Source of the DNA: Canna indica
Taxonomy: Eukaryota; Streptophyta; Magnoliopsida; Zingiberales; Cannaceae
Reading direction: 5' to 3'
DNA length: 64,000 bases
Assembly (NCBI GenBank): GCA_034359265.1
Contig: CP136892.1
Span: 11,890,501-11,954,500, forward strand
Under the pieces are notes generated by a model. The model saw nothing but the letters and a program-made list of their open reading frames with translations. It was not told the DNA's origin and did no database searches. Position 1 is the stretch's first letter, and the number at the start of each line of letters is the position of its first letter. The position numbers and the translations under genes were made by a program. Below, one piece after another: positions 22,290 through 33,059 of the stretch.

Positions 22290-23610
22290 TGGTATATAAG
22301 GCAACACCGTGTTAAAGAAAAATTAGACTACATCCACTCTGACCTCTGGGGGCCCTCACTGGTTGAATCTCAAGGAGAAGCTCGATACATGCTCACATTT
22401 ATTTATGATTACTCTAGGAAGGTATGAGCTTATTTTATTAAAAATAAATCTGATGTCTTCTCTAAATTTTGGTCCTATAAGGCAATGATCGAGAAGCAAA
22501 CCGGTAGATATGTTCGGACCCTACGAACCGACAATGGCCTAGAATTTTGTAGTGGATAATTTAAAGATTTTTGCTCCAGGGAAGGGATCATACGACATCA
22601 CACAGTACCCCCACACACCTCAGCAGAACAGAGTAGCAGAAAGGATGAAACACACCATCATTGAAAGGGTACGATGTATGCTTTCTAATGCTAACATTTT
22701 TAAAAGTTTTTGGGCAGAGGCTGCATCCACCGCTTATTATCTAATAAATCAATCTCCGTCTTCATCACTTGAATTCAGACGCTTGAGGAAAAAGGGACCG
22801 GGTCGTCAGCTTCTTATGATCATCTTAAAATTTTTGGGAGCACTGTCTATGTTAGGGTAAATGAAGGAAAATTATAACATAGATCAAAGAAATGTATTTT
22901 CTTAGGATACCATAACATAGTGAAAGGTTATAAAATTATTTAGTACATGTAGTGTCTAAATAATTATAAAGCAGAAATTCATAGATATGTAATATTTGAT
23001 AAACAAATACTCTTGAAACTGAAAAATGAGGACCAAGAAGAGGACTCTGAGGAACCTATATCTCCTGTGCCACAAGAAGAAACACCACCTCAACCAAGAT
23101 TTTTGGTTCCCTACACCTGCGCCTCGACCACCTTCCACAGAAGCCAATGACATTGCTTCATTAGAACAGACCACTGAAAAACATGTTCAGGTACAAGAGG
23201 AGTCACACCGGGTTGAGGAGGAGAATCCCTATTCCATCGCCCTCAACCGACCTAGACGAGAATCACATCCTAATCTTAGGTATGCAAATGTTACTACTTA
23301 TGCTATAGCCGTGGCTGAAGAAATATCGTGCACTGAAGAACCAACCTCCTATAAATAAGCTCTAAATCGAATAGATTTAAGAAAGTGTCATGAATCTATG
23401 ACAAAAGAATTCAAGTCTTTGCAGAAAAATAATACTTGGGAACTTGTAAAGCCTCCACCACACAAGAAGCTTGTTGGGTGCAAGTGGATCCACAAACTCA
23501 AAGAAGACGATATCTATAAAGCTCAACTTGTGGCAAAAGGATACAGTCAAAAGGAAGGTTTACACTATAAAGAATGTTCATGATTTGCTCCATTTGAGAA
23601 TCATTTGTAG
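22290..23610 (+). pseudogene. Ty1/copia pol fragment, copy A
   Basis: Broken reading left to right: integrase core with YIHSDLWGP (first Asp), TLRTDNGLEF (second Asp) and a QQNRVAERM segment (Glu), interrupted by stops and a frameshift near 22,560. Then ASTAYYLINQSPS and VYVRVNEGK with KKCIFLGY, the usual spacer after copia integrase. An acidic and proline-rich linker follows (23,026-23,358). The start of reverse transcriptase (23,398-23,583) reads KNNTWELV, KLVGCKWIHKLK and LVAKGYSQKEG. It stops there: the catalytic YVDD region, RNase H and both LTRs are absent. Order and motifs make the copia assignment firm. Unit 3 has the same truncated piece, so the truncation predates duplication. Confidence 0.92.
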
Positions 23611-23905
23611 GTTGTCGAAAGAGATGGTCACATGAATCTAAGACATGACTAAGTAGTCAATGTGCAACCACTTTCGGTAAGCGGAATATTTTTTTGGTTT
23701 ATAGAATTTTAGGCGTCTGTAAGGGCCAACTTCCACCCTTACAACTTCTACAAAGGTGGAGCCTCTAGCTGCCTAGTTAAGCAGCTCACGAAGTTATAAA
23801 ACTCGAGATGACAAATCTACGTGCTTTGAAATCTGAACGATCGGCTGGGACATTGAACTAATGAAAGACACCAATAGAGTAGCATTATTAGATTGTTGTA
23901 TAGAT
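23611..23905. other. Flank of the copia fragment
   Basis: No gene is seen. The sequence is shared with 61,216-61,535 in unit 3. It contains a short inverted pair, GGCCAACTTCCACCCTTAC and TACAAAGGTGGAG, of unknown meaning. Confidence 0.4.
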
Positions 23906-24372
23906 AAATGGGTAGGGGCGTTTGGTATGCAATAATTTATCTATATTTACGGGTAATTTGGATTTTAAATTCTCAAGACCCACACATTACCATATTTGAT
24001 TCAAACACTTTATCAGTAATCCAAACTGCCTCAATAATCCATATTACCATCAAAGTGATGATGTGGATAGCCCCCATGGGAGATGGGTACGTGGATTACC
24101 ATCCCCCATGATAATTCTAAATTTCAACATTGTCATTCTCTTCCGTACATTCTTCTTCATGCAATACACCACCAAATTTTGATAAGAGTTTTTTGGTATT
24201 TTTTTTGTGAAATAAAAAATAAAAAATTAGATTACCATCTATCTATGTTGATTAAACATATCAAACATGGTAATATTATATTACTAATAAGTATGATCAC
24301 AATTTATTTTGGGGTAACATGGAATAATTACCATTATAACATTACTAGTAATGTATCAAAGGCAACCTTAGT
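23906..24372. mobile_element. Tourist-like (PIF/Harbinger) MITE, copy A, putative
   Basis: Begins GGGGCGTTTGGTATGCAAT and ends TAATGTATCAAAGGCAACC, imperfect inverted termini of the GGnnnnnTTTGGTA type common in Tourist MITEs. Non-coding interior. The 3-bp target duplication is not clear. Copy B is at about 61,545-61,992. Confidence 0.5.
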
Positions 24373-25600
24373 ATATTGAAAATGTTGAAGCCAGTCAACA
24401 TTATATATATAAAGACCGATCCAATCTTGCAAATATAGAAGTCATTCCTAGCTCGTGATTCCACCATGTGAAAAGCTTAGCGCCCTTTTCTATGGTTTGT
24501 TACACGCATGCGATCTCCTATGACATCAAGGTTCACTAGGCGTAGGTGTCCCTATGGCAACCTTGTTATGAACGATGAAGAGAAAACTTCCAAAACATTG
24601 CTAGGGGAGAAATCATGCGTACAACTTATGCATAGGGAGTTAATGTGGTACACTTGATGTGCACATCACCCACTTTGAAAAACTCAAATATCAAGAATGA
24701 TTGCAATATTATGTTTGATATTTGAGAAGTTAAAGGCTGGATGATTATAGAGTACATAGCGAGAAAGAGAAGAGAGGAAATATATATATACGTTAATATG
24801 TAAAACTTGAGAGAAAGATAGAATGAGTAGAGGTGAGCGGGTCCAGATATCATGTAATTTAATTTTTATGATATCCGGACCCTATCATGTATAAAATCGG
24901 TTCTCAGATTTTTAATTCGGATCCTATCATGTTGAAATTTGGAATCAAATTCTATTCGAAATCACATGTTTCGGCTCTGATTCCGAGTTTTTTATTGGAG
25001 TCATTTTTTTATGTTTGTAAAAGAAATTTTATATAATGTTGAATAATTATTAGCCATTAATATAATAATTATTGCACCACTGCTTGAACAAAAAAAGATA
25101 GTAACTCTTTCGGAAAGAGGAGATGACTTATTTTATTCATCTTCTATGCCCAAATTTCTTTTCACTCGTAGTTTATTTATCTGTAGGGCAACGTAATGAT
25201 CCCTAGTTTTAAATCCAAATGATGTTTTCCTTCAATGAAGCTATCTTTTTGAAGCTATGAATTGTTGTCATGATTGATGGTTAGTCATGCATGGTAATTT
25301 CAAAATTGATGAAATTAGGAAGACTGAGAACAAAAGTTGATGGTGAAAATTTATGGAACGATGATTATTTAGCTTTTTCTATTACTAGATGATTTACATG
25401 ATCTGGGAACTTAGGTCAACCTGCAAGGTTTGATTCCGATTTCGAGTGCTCGGAGTGATGGAATTGGAATCTGAATCGATTTTAATTAATTTTTTAATTT
25501 ATTATTTAGATCCTGTCTAAATTTAATTTGATCGAAATTGATCTGTAATTGATTTCAAATTTATTCGATATCATGAGCACTCTTTAGGAATAAAATGAGT
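24373..25600. other. Non-coding block upstream of the unrecognised gene
   Basis: No gene is recognised. Shared with 61,993-63,240. From 24,832 (TAGAGGTGAGCGGGTCC) a degenerate hAT-MITE-like patch with GATATCCGGACC-type motifs begins; its right end is not defined. From 25,258 the block is also shared with unit 2 (36,075 onward). Confidence 0.5.
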
Positions 25601-25699
25601 GAAAATATATCGACGTTCATTATTATAGTAGATTCTATGCTTTATTAAGACATACTCGAACTTTCGCAACCAAGCCCAAATGGACACGTGACAGATATC

Positions 25700-25943
25700 T
25701 GTGTGTGGGGGGAGAGAGAGAGCACAATCGATTAAAAAATAAACATACGCTCGTTTCGAAGAGAGAGAAAGCTTGGCCGTGGCGGCTGCACATTCCTCCT
25801 CCACCTCTACTCCGCTGCTTTTGCCCTTCAAAACCCTAATCCCCACCCCCCTCTAAAAACCCTAGTCTTCGATCCGCTCCCAAGTTCAAACGCTAGCCTT
25901 CGAGCGCGGGAGGAGGTGAAGGGGGGTCGAGCGTGCCGAAGCA
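25700..25943 (+). promoter_or_regulatory. Probable promoter and 5' leader of the unrecognised gene, copy 1
   Basis: A GC-richer stretch directly upstream of the ATG with several AAACCCTA boxes (25,829-25,865), a GAGAGAGAGAG run (25,713-25,722) and a G-rich leader. AAACCCTA (telo-box) motifs are common in promoters of broadly expressed plant genes. It is conserved in units 2 and 3. No clear TATA box at the expected distance. Confidence 0.5.
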
Positions 25944-26329
25944 ATGGAGGCTCCACTAGGGCAGAAGCAACGCCTGCCGTACGAATTCCCCTCAGTCACG
26001 CTCTCCGACCTCTCCTCCCCTGCTTCCCCCGCCAACTCCGCCTCCGCCTACTTCACTTTCGACAAATCTGACAGCCCTCGTCTCCGGCTCCACCAACCTA
26101 GCTCGCCTGCCCCCGTTTTTTATCTCGATCCCCGGAAGATACAGGTTTTGTTGATTGTTCCCCTTTCCTTTTGCTCTCATTTGTCGTAAGTTCTTGTCAT
26201 GGAGAATGTGGTTGATGTTGTCCCAATGTTCCTCCTTTTTCCGGTTGGTTCTTTGTCCAGATCTTCAAGTTCGGCCATCTGGAGTTGCTATGCGTGAGTG
26301 AGGAAACGGGAGACGATGAATCGGAAGAG
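25944..26329 (+). CDS. Unrecognised plant gene, exons 1-2, copy 1 (3' part missing)
   Basis: Exon 1 (25,944-26,144, 67 codons) starts MEAPLGQKQRLPYEFPSV, is rich in Ser and Pro, and ends in DPRKIQ. A GT-AG intron follows (26,145-26,260). Exon 2 (26,261-26,329, 23 codons) reads IFKFGHLELLCVSEETGDDE and is followed by another GT donor. Both exons are in phase 0 and open. Unit 2 adds a third exon with ELYEIDIPLN; in unit 1 the sequence breaks at about 26,510 and that exon is deleted. I do not recognise the family; there is no signal peptide or membrane segment in the visible part. Exon structure and near-identity across three units argue that the ancestral unit carried a real gene. Confidence 0.6.
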
Positions 26330-26529
26330 GTCTTGTTAATTTGCTCCAAGCTTCCACTTCAAAGATAATGCGTCAAAAGTTTCATATTTTTTAACGTGTT
26401 TACACAAGATTATTCTGATTGCTTAGAGGTTTTATGGCAGTTTTATTTCAGTTTTCTTAGTTGGATAAATAGGTTGTTATTTCCCTGCATCATCAATTAT
26501 TATTCATCGAAGACAAAATCCGGACGCCG

Positions 26530-26690
26530 CCATCGCAGCACAAAACCCTAATTCTTGGTTGGAGTGTATATATACGCTTCCATGCCCTCCTTCAATTTCA
26601 TCTCATCTTTTCTTTAGGTTCTTCTTTCCCCGTAGATCTGTTTTCAATTTCGTGGTTTTGTTTAATCTCGTCGTAGATTGAAGTGGCAAA
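26530..26690 (+). promoter_or_regulatory. Promoter-like segment with TATATATA box and leader, copy 1
   Basis: Contains AAAACCCTAATTC, a TATATATAC box at about 26,567-26,575 and then a pyrimidine-rich leader with a possible 5'-UTR intron (donor GTAGATCT near 26,632, acceptor near 26,675). The same segment at 38,610-38,770 leads into an exon-like open sequence, but here it is joined directly to the 120-650 type block. Confidence 0.55.
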
Positions 26691-27230
26691 GATCAAGTCC
26701 TTAATTGGCAATTCACTTGCTGATAGGAACCTGTGGATTAGTTATTTATTCTTCCACGGAGCCGATTTCGGTGATCACATGTTGCTAACATTTCACCTTA
26801 ATCTTCTTAATGTGATATTATCGCTATCAATAAAGATAATACGAAATCATTTGTTATTTGCTTTATTTTTCTTTAAACCATTGAAACAACTTTGATGAGC
26901 ATGTGACGACAAGCTAGACAGGGACATCAGCACTCTTTTGAGTATGATGACTAGTCTATGGGAATCTCTCTGATGCTTATTTCGTATGAGTCTTTTTTAT
27001 ATTTTACTTTTCTTTGGATAATATTTGATGCTTTATAAGCTGCTTTTTTATTTTATTATTTATGTAGCGAATTTCTGCCAGTGATGCATAAATTTGCACG
27101 TATTATCAGATGTAGTATGATGACATTACACAGATTGTCACTACCACTGAGGCAACCGTATTAATTATTTATTACCTTAATTGTCCTCAATATACTTTGT
27201 TAGGGCCCATAATGGTGTTAAATATACTAT
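26691..27230. repeat. Start of tandem unit 2 (copy of 120-655)
   Basis: Matches 120-655 closely, ending at TAAATATACTAT where the 3-kb element is inserted. Non-coding as far as I can tell. Confidence 0.8.
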
Positions 27231-27699
27231 GGGCCCGTTTGGTTCGCAAACTGTTCATCACAGGACACCAGACAGGGACAAGGACAGGACATCAAGTGTC
27301 CTGGGATAGTAGTTATACCGTGTTTGGTTCGCTAAGAACAGGACACGATATCCAGTCCCGTCTTGCGTTTGGTTCGTTAAAATAGAGTCTTGTACAAGAC
27401 AATATGACCAAAATACTCTTATAAATTTTTAATGCTCAAATTTAATTTTAAACATAAAAATCTTCCTACTTAGTCTTAAATTTTAAAAAATAATTACATT
27501 TTATTGAGAAATCATTTTCTTCCTTAGCAAATTGGATAACATTAATTTTTTTGTTCATTTTTTTGAGAAATCATTTTCTGACTTAGTTCATTTTTTTGTT
27601 GAATCATTTTCTTCCTCGCTTGAAAAATCCCTTCTTTCCCAGGAGTGAGGTTGGCAGCTTAGCACCTATTCATAGCCTTTCTACCATGTTGATCAAAGA

Positions 27700-27850
27700 A
27701 CACAGGAAAGTTGGAAGGAACTTCCTATGGGGTAAAAGCATGAGTTTCATTTAGTAAAATGGGAGAGGATTACACTCAGCAAGTTGCATGGAGGGTTTGG
27801 AGTGAAGGACTTAAGTATTATGAAAGTTGCAATTAATGCCAAAAGAAATG
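27700..27850 (+). pseudogene. LINE reverse-transcriptase C-terminal remnant
   Basis: Translation gives VGRNFLWG, a frameshift, then FHLVKWERITLSKLHGGFGV followed by KDLSIMKVAINAK. This FLWG...W...K..GGLGV+DL pattern is typical of the region after the reverse transcriptase domain of plant L1-type LINEs. Only about 50 residues remain. It lies between the left TIR and the prefoldin gene. Confidence 0.7.
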
Positions 27851-28056
27851 ATCACATTATAACAGTTCTAAATCAACAAGAAATGATCACATTGAATTCC
27901 AATAACCAGTCAACTTAATAGGGAAGAAAGCATGATAAGTAATCGGCATAGAACGTCCACAAGACGATAGTCTCCATCTAGAAAAGTACAACGCAGATCA
28001 ATAGTGCCATAAAAATCTACAAAAAGAAGTGATGATTACTTTCTTCTCAAGCTATT

Positions 28057-28494
28057 TTAGCTTGCAGGACCTACAAGAACACCTTGTGCAGAGCCTTCTT
28101 TCTGGTTAGTATCTTCCTTGGTCTCATTATCTGCTTTCTTTATCTTGATCTTATACTTCAATTCAATCTCTTGAAACTCCTTTTTCTTTTTCTCCAATGC
28201 CTCATTGAGGCGTGAGATGACCTCTTCAAGACCTTCCTTGTTACGCTGAACAGCAGGCAGGACTTCCTTGACAGTTCTCTCAACCAGCACACCACCAACC
28301 ATCCGATAGCAGCGTCTTGATGGATCGAGTGGTTGTATCGCACCAATTACAAGAGAGTGCTCGCTGACTTCCATCTCTAACTCAGTGATCTTTGAGTAAA
28401 TCTGGTTGATTTCTGAGCGCATGTTAGCATAAGCGTTCAAAATTAGTTGCTCATTCAATGGTTCCCGGCTGTCACCACTAGCTTTGTTGGCCAT
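28057..28494 (-). CDS. PFD2: Prefoldin subunit 2
   Basis: An intact 145-residue protein. Prefoldin subunit 2 is a beta-type subunit of the hexameric prefoldin co-chaperone, which passes unfolded actin and tubulin to the CCT chaperonin in the cytosol. The hallmark blocks are all present: an N-terminal helix with NQIYSKITELEMEVSEHSLV, then the beta-hairpin region CYRMVGGVLVERTVKEVLPA and the second coiled-coil helix VQRNKEGLEEV to EKKKKEFQEIE. It ends in the EGSAQGVLVG tail typical of the plant protein. Length is normal. The ATG is preceded five bases upstream by a splice acceptor (TTTTCAG). The gene lies wholly inside a TIR-flanked element absent from units 1 and 3. Whether it is expressed cannot be told from sequence. 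Confidence 0.93.
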   Translation of the reverse strand: MANKASGDSREPLNEQLILNAYANMRSEINQIYSKITELEMEVSEHSLVIGAIQPLDPSRRCYRMVGGVLVERTVKEVLPAVQRNKEGLEEVISRLNEALEKKKKEFQEIELKYKIKIKKADNETKEDTNQKEGSAQGVLVGPAS

Positions 28495-28498
28495 AGTT

Positions 28499-29689
28499 CC
28501 TGAAAATGCAATACAGATGATAATAAGATGAAATAACCATGAGGACTCCAGATACCATCATTACTAGGAAATTTTTTGACTACATATATCCTCTATCCCT
28601 TTGTTCATGCAGGTAGGTAGCTCACCTTACACAATGTTCAAGATTTGTTATTCATGGTTAGCTAAAAGGTTGTTTCTAGCATATTCTATCTTCCTTCTAG
28701 TGCAACTAACATAATGTCACAGAAATTTGTTAAATGTAGTGATGTTGCTTGACAATTAACCAAGAAAGTTGCTTCTGTACACATGCATTTTGTACGCTAC
28801 TCCTTTTACTTCAAATGATCGATGTGAATTTTGTTACTTCAACAGCTACATCATTCAAATGGACTAATGTTAAGCTTTTCTTTAAGAATGGATGTGCTAA
28901 ACAACAAAGATGAAAGAACGGTAGATCAATTTTATAAGACTATAAAGTATAGACTATGCTGGTGATGTCACAAATGATGGTTTATCGATCATCACTTCAT
29001 GCACATATGGCAACATAGGCTACAAGTTATATAAGGAAAAAATAATCCATGTATTATGTAATGTTAAATTATTTGATTTTGCAAAAATATATAAGTGTAA
29101 ATGGAGCTTATAAGATATGTGAACAATATATTTAAATTAGAAAAAAACTTATATACTTATTAAATTTCACAATGTATAATATATAACATAAAGAATTTTA
29201 AGTTCAGCTTATCAGCCTACCATTCATAGCTGCCAACCTGAGGAGTGAGGTGTAATCCACTTCTTGACAGTAATAATCCTATGCAATATCTGAAGAACTT
29301 CACCCAGAACAAGATGTTTCAAGCATGAATTTCTCAGAATCATTGCAGCTCGATACCTGTACAGAAATAACTAGTTGCAATCATAGATGACATGCCAAAC
29401 GAGCCAGAACCTTGAAGAAATTGTTACCTGCATTGCGACGTCATTATTGAAGAGCTGCCACGAAGATCAATTTGTGCAACCGATTGATACTCGCATCAAC
29501 AATTTGTGCAATCGACATAAATCACTTTGCGAGAGGCGACAAAAAGCATCAACAAGCATCAACAAGCAGCGGGCGATACATAAATCAACAAGCATCGACA
29601 GAAATCGACAAAAAGCAGCAACAAATTTGCTTCAAGACGACGGGCGAGAGACTGTGCGAGACTACTTCAAGGCGACAGAGAGATCAAAT

Positions 29690-29720
<31 letters not shown>

Positions 29721-29960
29721 GAGGGAGATAGAATGGCATACCTGGGCGAGAGACTGCGCGAAGACGACGGCGAACAAGAGTACGACAGCCGGGTGAGAGG
29801 CGAGAGCAGCGGGCGAGAGGTCTGTCTGTGTGAGAGGCGAGTGTGCGAGGGAGATCAGAGAGAGAGAGGAGGGAGATCGGGGAGAGGAGGCGAGAGTAGT
29901 TACCTGGACGGAGACGACGAAGACGCGAACACGGACGACAGGCGAAGACGCGGACGACAG
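28499..29960 (-). promoter_or_regulatory. Leader exons, introns and probable promoter of the prefoldin gene
   Basis: On the reverse strand the intron before the ATG ends TGCATTTTCAG. Upstream there is an exon-like piece bounded by acceptor TTTCTGTACAG (about 29,357) and, beyond a short intron, donor CAATGCAG/GTAACA (about 29,431). Further donors CCAG/GTATGC (about 29,737) and CCAG/GTAACT (about 29,902) lie in repeated, GC-richer leader sequence. A GAGAGA run occupies 29,686-29,716. Retained introns show that the gene was captured as DNA, not through a spliced RNA. Confidence 0.55.
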
Positions 29961-30246
29961 AGGGCGAGAGACGAGGGTGCGAGAGCGAGAGACAAGGGGG
30001 CGAAGACGGCTAGGGCTTGAGGCGGAAGACCCGTGTTTAGTCGAGGGCAACGATGTCTTTTCGCCTCAAAGTCCTCCGCTCCAAATCGGTGTACCGAGAA
30101 TTTTCTCGGTACACCAAAAGAGCTCAAAATCCTGTCCCGAACAGAATTTAAAATCCTGTCCCTACTCATTTTTGCAAAACAAACGGGGGACAAGAGCCGA
30201 AATCCAGTCCAGTCCCCCGTTTTTTAACGAAACAAACGGGCCCTAT

Positions 30247-31438
30247 GAGAATTTTCTATGAAAAAAAAACTAAATCTGAGGTCTGAAATATTATATTTTT
30301 TAACTTGCTATCCTCGATATTATTGGACTCCAAAGACGTCCATGGGGACAATAAAACATCTTAAGGGTATTCTCCTTTGTATTTTTTAATCCTTTTTGAT
30401 TTTTTTATTAATTTTGTATTTATGCCTATTTGGAATTTTTCGATTTTATGGAAATTTTTACCATTTTACGGAAATGATTTAGTATGTCCATATTGCGTAC
30501 ATTAACTACCGTAATAGATTTTTTTTCAGTATGTATTTATGCAGTCAATTTTCCATGTGCTTTTCTAATTCAATTTTCCTTTGTATAATTTGTGATCAAC
30601 GATGTTATTGTTTCATTTACACTTACAAAATTTATATGATTACAATTCCCAAAATGTATTTGATTAGAAAAAGGAATTCAAATGTCTGTTCGTGGAAATT
30701 TCAGGGTAAGAGGCAACAAATATCTCTTTCGCCGTGTGAAAACACTTGGAAAATCTAGGTTGTTTTCGGAAAATAAACTCTATTTATTTTATTTAGTTAT
30801 TTTTTAATATTTGGATTAATAAGAGATTTTGTTTTATTTTTTTAAAAATATTATGTTTTATTAAAATTTTTAAAATAAATACTATTATATAGTTTTAGTA
30901 CAATTATTAAATGTTTGTTTGTGGAATTTATTTTGTTAAGAAATTTTTTACTAAATGAATTAAACTTTTTAAACTAATTTTAAAAAATTAAAGTTCAATC
31001 TATACTTTCATCGAAACTTTTCTTACCTTGTTTTGTTGCTCTATCCATTGATAGCTTTGTTTTATTCATGATGATAAATAAATATATCTAATATAAATGT
31101 TTATATAATTCAAAAAGAGGGCGCTCCATTAGAGGGCATCCATTGAAGTTTTACAATGAGTCTCCACAACAAAAGGTGTGGAACCATAATCAATCCCCAA
31201 TTTGAGGAAATGCTATACTTACAATTTTAAGTAGTACAATTTCTGACAATATTTTTTATGTTTTTTTTAGAGATCTAGAGTTTTAATTTTATCTTAATTT
31301 GAATTAATCTACTATTGGGAATTTGTTTCTTTGTAATGCATTTGCTGCCGCTATTGTCCTCTTATCGTCCGACGGAGTAGTTGCAGTTTTAATATTCCAT
31401 TAGGGTTTCCTAAAGCAGATGGAGAAGTGTCAATGAGG
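30247..31438. repeat. Three-copy AT-rich block, copy 2
   Basis: Matches 658-1,938, then jumps at 31,378 to sequence matching 2,243-2,300. The deletion relative to unit 1 is about 300 bp. Non-coding. Confidence 0.8.
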
Positions 31439-31600
31439 TCATCGCAATAGAAGCGATAATTTGACTTAACAGCAACTTTAGCCCCAACATTACCTTGCAA
31501 GATATATATGTCATCACCAGCAAGCATAGTCAAATGCATTCCATAAAAGGATTCGGCTAGCACTGGACCAAAAATATCAGAACATAGCATCCACATTTCA
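31439..31600 (-). pseudogene. Unrecognised exon-like fragment
   Basis: Reverse-strand open sequence reading LAESFYGMHLTMLAGDD, then ILQGNVGAKVAVKSNYRF and YCD. Its composition looks like a real, conserved plant coding exon, but I cannot name the family. At the 31,439 side it is fused to repeat sequence shared with unit 1, so the end of the open frame is artificial. Not present in units 1 or 3. Confidence 0.4.
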
Positions 31601-31792
31601 TTTAAAATAGAGGTATTAACCTTGTGTTAATAATATTCAAAAGTTGAGCAAAAGCATTCTTAAATAGTTTCAAACTTCAAAAACATTTGGTATCGATCGA
31701 TGAAGCAAGCTATAAGTTACTATACTTAACAAGAGCTAAGTTAAACCACGGAGAAGGAACATTGTTGGGACAATCAAATAATTTGTCTATGT
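31601..31792. other. Unique spacer
   Basis: No gene is recognised; AT-rich sequence between the exon-like fragment and the copia piece. Confidence 0.4.
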
Positions 31793-32454
31793 TTATGATC
31801 ATCTTAAAATTTTTGGGAGCACTGTCTATGTTAGGGTAAATGAAGGAAAATTATAACATAGATCAAAGAAATGTATTTTCTTAGGATACCATAACATAGT
31901 GAAAGGTTATAAAATTATTTAGTACATGTAGTGTCTAAATAATTATAAAGCAGAAATTCATAGATATGTAATATTTGATAAACAAATACTCTTGAAACTG
32001 AAAAATGAGGACCAAGAAGAAGACTCTGAGGAACCTATATCTCCTGTGCCACAAGAAGAAACACCACCTCAACCAAGATTTTTGGTTCCCTACACCTGCG
32101 CCTCGACCACCTTCCACAGAAGTCAATGACATTGCTTCATTAGAACAGACCACTGAAAAACATGTTCAGGTACAAGAGGAGTCACACCGGGTTGAGGAGG
32201 AGAATCCCTATTCCATCGCCCTCAACCGACCTAGACGAGAATCGCATCCTAATCCTAGGTATGCAAATGTTACTACTTATGCTATAACTGTGGCTGAAGA
32301 AATATCGTGCACTGAAGAACCAACCTCCTATAAATAAGCTCTAAATCGAATAGATTTAAGAAAGTGTCATGAATCTATGATAAAAGAATTCAAGTCTTTG
32401 CAGAAAAATAATACTTGAAAACTTGTAAAGCCTCCACCACACAAGAAGCTTCAT
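31793..32454 (+). pseudogene. Ty1/copia pol fragment, copy C (spacer to start of reverse transcriptase)
   Basis: Near-identical to 22,812-23,475, starting in the post-integrase spacer (VYVRVNEGK) and ending within the first RT block, where the Trp of NNTWELV has become a stop (TGA). Compared with units 1 and 3 it is out of order: it lies before the 9,846-type block instead of after the 22,250-type block. This points to a rearrangement in unit 2. Confidence 0.88.
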
Positions 32455-33059
32455 GAGAGATTTAACATAATCAAGTCCTTCAATTGAATGGGAAGTGTGG
32501 GGCCATGGACAGTGCACATGAGATGCATGGGGAAGGGTACAGTAAGAGGACAATGGAGTTAATTTCGTAAGATGCTTCTTTTGATTCCATGACTTGATGT
32601 GGACCTGAGAAGAAGACATCTCTTTTGAGCAATTTGCTCTTAGATTATTAATATATATATATTTTCCTATACGTGCATATGGTCCAAAATATGTCTGCTT
32701 TGGTGCACAATACAATTGCTGAGTGAAAGCTGACAAGAGCAAGATTCAAAGTCCCAGCATAATCTAAATTGAGTATCTTTTTAAAATTTATATCTTTTGA
32801 ATAATGGTCAGCTCCTCTTTCTTTTTACGTGAATATCACATTCTTATAATTCAAGTTGTCACTTTGGTTTATAAAAGAAAAAGAAGCTGATTGGAGGGAA
32901 ACATGAATGTCTCATGGGAGATTTTAATGTGTCTGGGACCATTTTATCACTTCAATAACATCTTCTTATTTTCTTGTTTTGTCTTTTGGTCATTATAAAG
33001 CTAAAAGTTGGGTAAGATAAATAAAAAGCTGAAAAGAGAGTCCACCTAAGGTGGCTTGG
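32455..33059. other. Copy of the RALF 3' flank and unique spacer
   Basis: 32,455-32,710 is nearly identical to 9,846-10,101. It is followed by about 340 bp found nowhere else in the window. No gene. In the ancestral order this spacer probably lay between the RALF flank and the hAT-like element at 33,144. Confidence 0.65.

Larger units (their letters stand above)
27231..30243. mobile_element. 3.0-kb TIR transposon (PIF/Harbinger-like) carrying a host gene
   Basis: The termini are GGGCCCGTTTGGTTCG at the left and CGAAACAAACGGGCCC at the right, an inverted repeat with one mismatch in 16. Both sides are flanked by TAT (27,228-27,230 and 30,244-30,246). The uninterrupted site, ACTATGAGAATTTTC, is visible at 657 and at about 40,147, so the 3,013 bp were inserted in unit 2 only. 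Repeats of GTTTGGTTCGC type lie near both ends. TIR type and 3-bp duplication fit PIF/Harbinger, although the usual target is TAA/TTA. No transposase is present. The cargo is an intact prefoldin subunit 2 gene with its leader introns, plus a LINE remnant. Confidence 0.85.

Noticed and set aside
22011..22307. Open frames on both strands near 22,000-22,300
   Set aside because: They run through the GGCCCGATAAGG-rich MITE-like patch and are not kept intact in the unit 3 copy.
29387..30261. Long open frames upstream of the prefoldin gene, up to 182 codons
   Set aside because: Composition is driven by GA repeats (Arg/Glu-rich one way, Ser/Leu-rich the other). They overlap the leader of PFD2 and have no domain.
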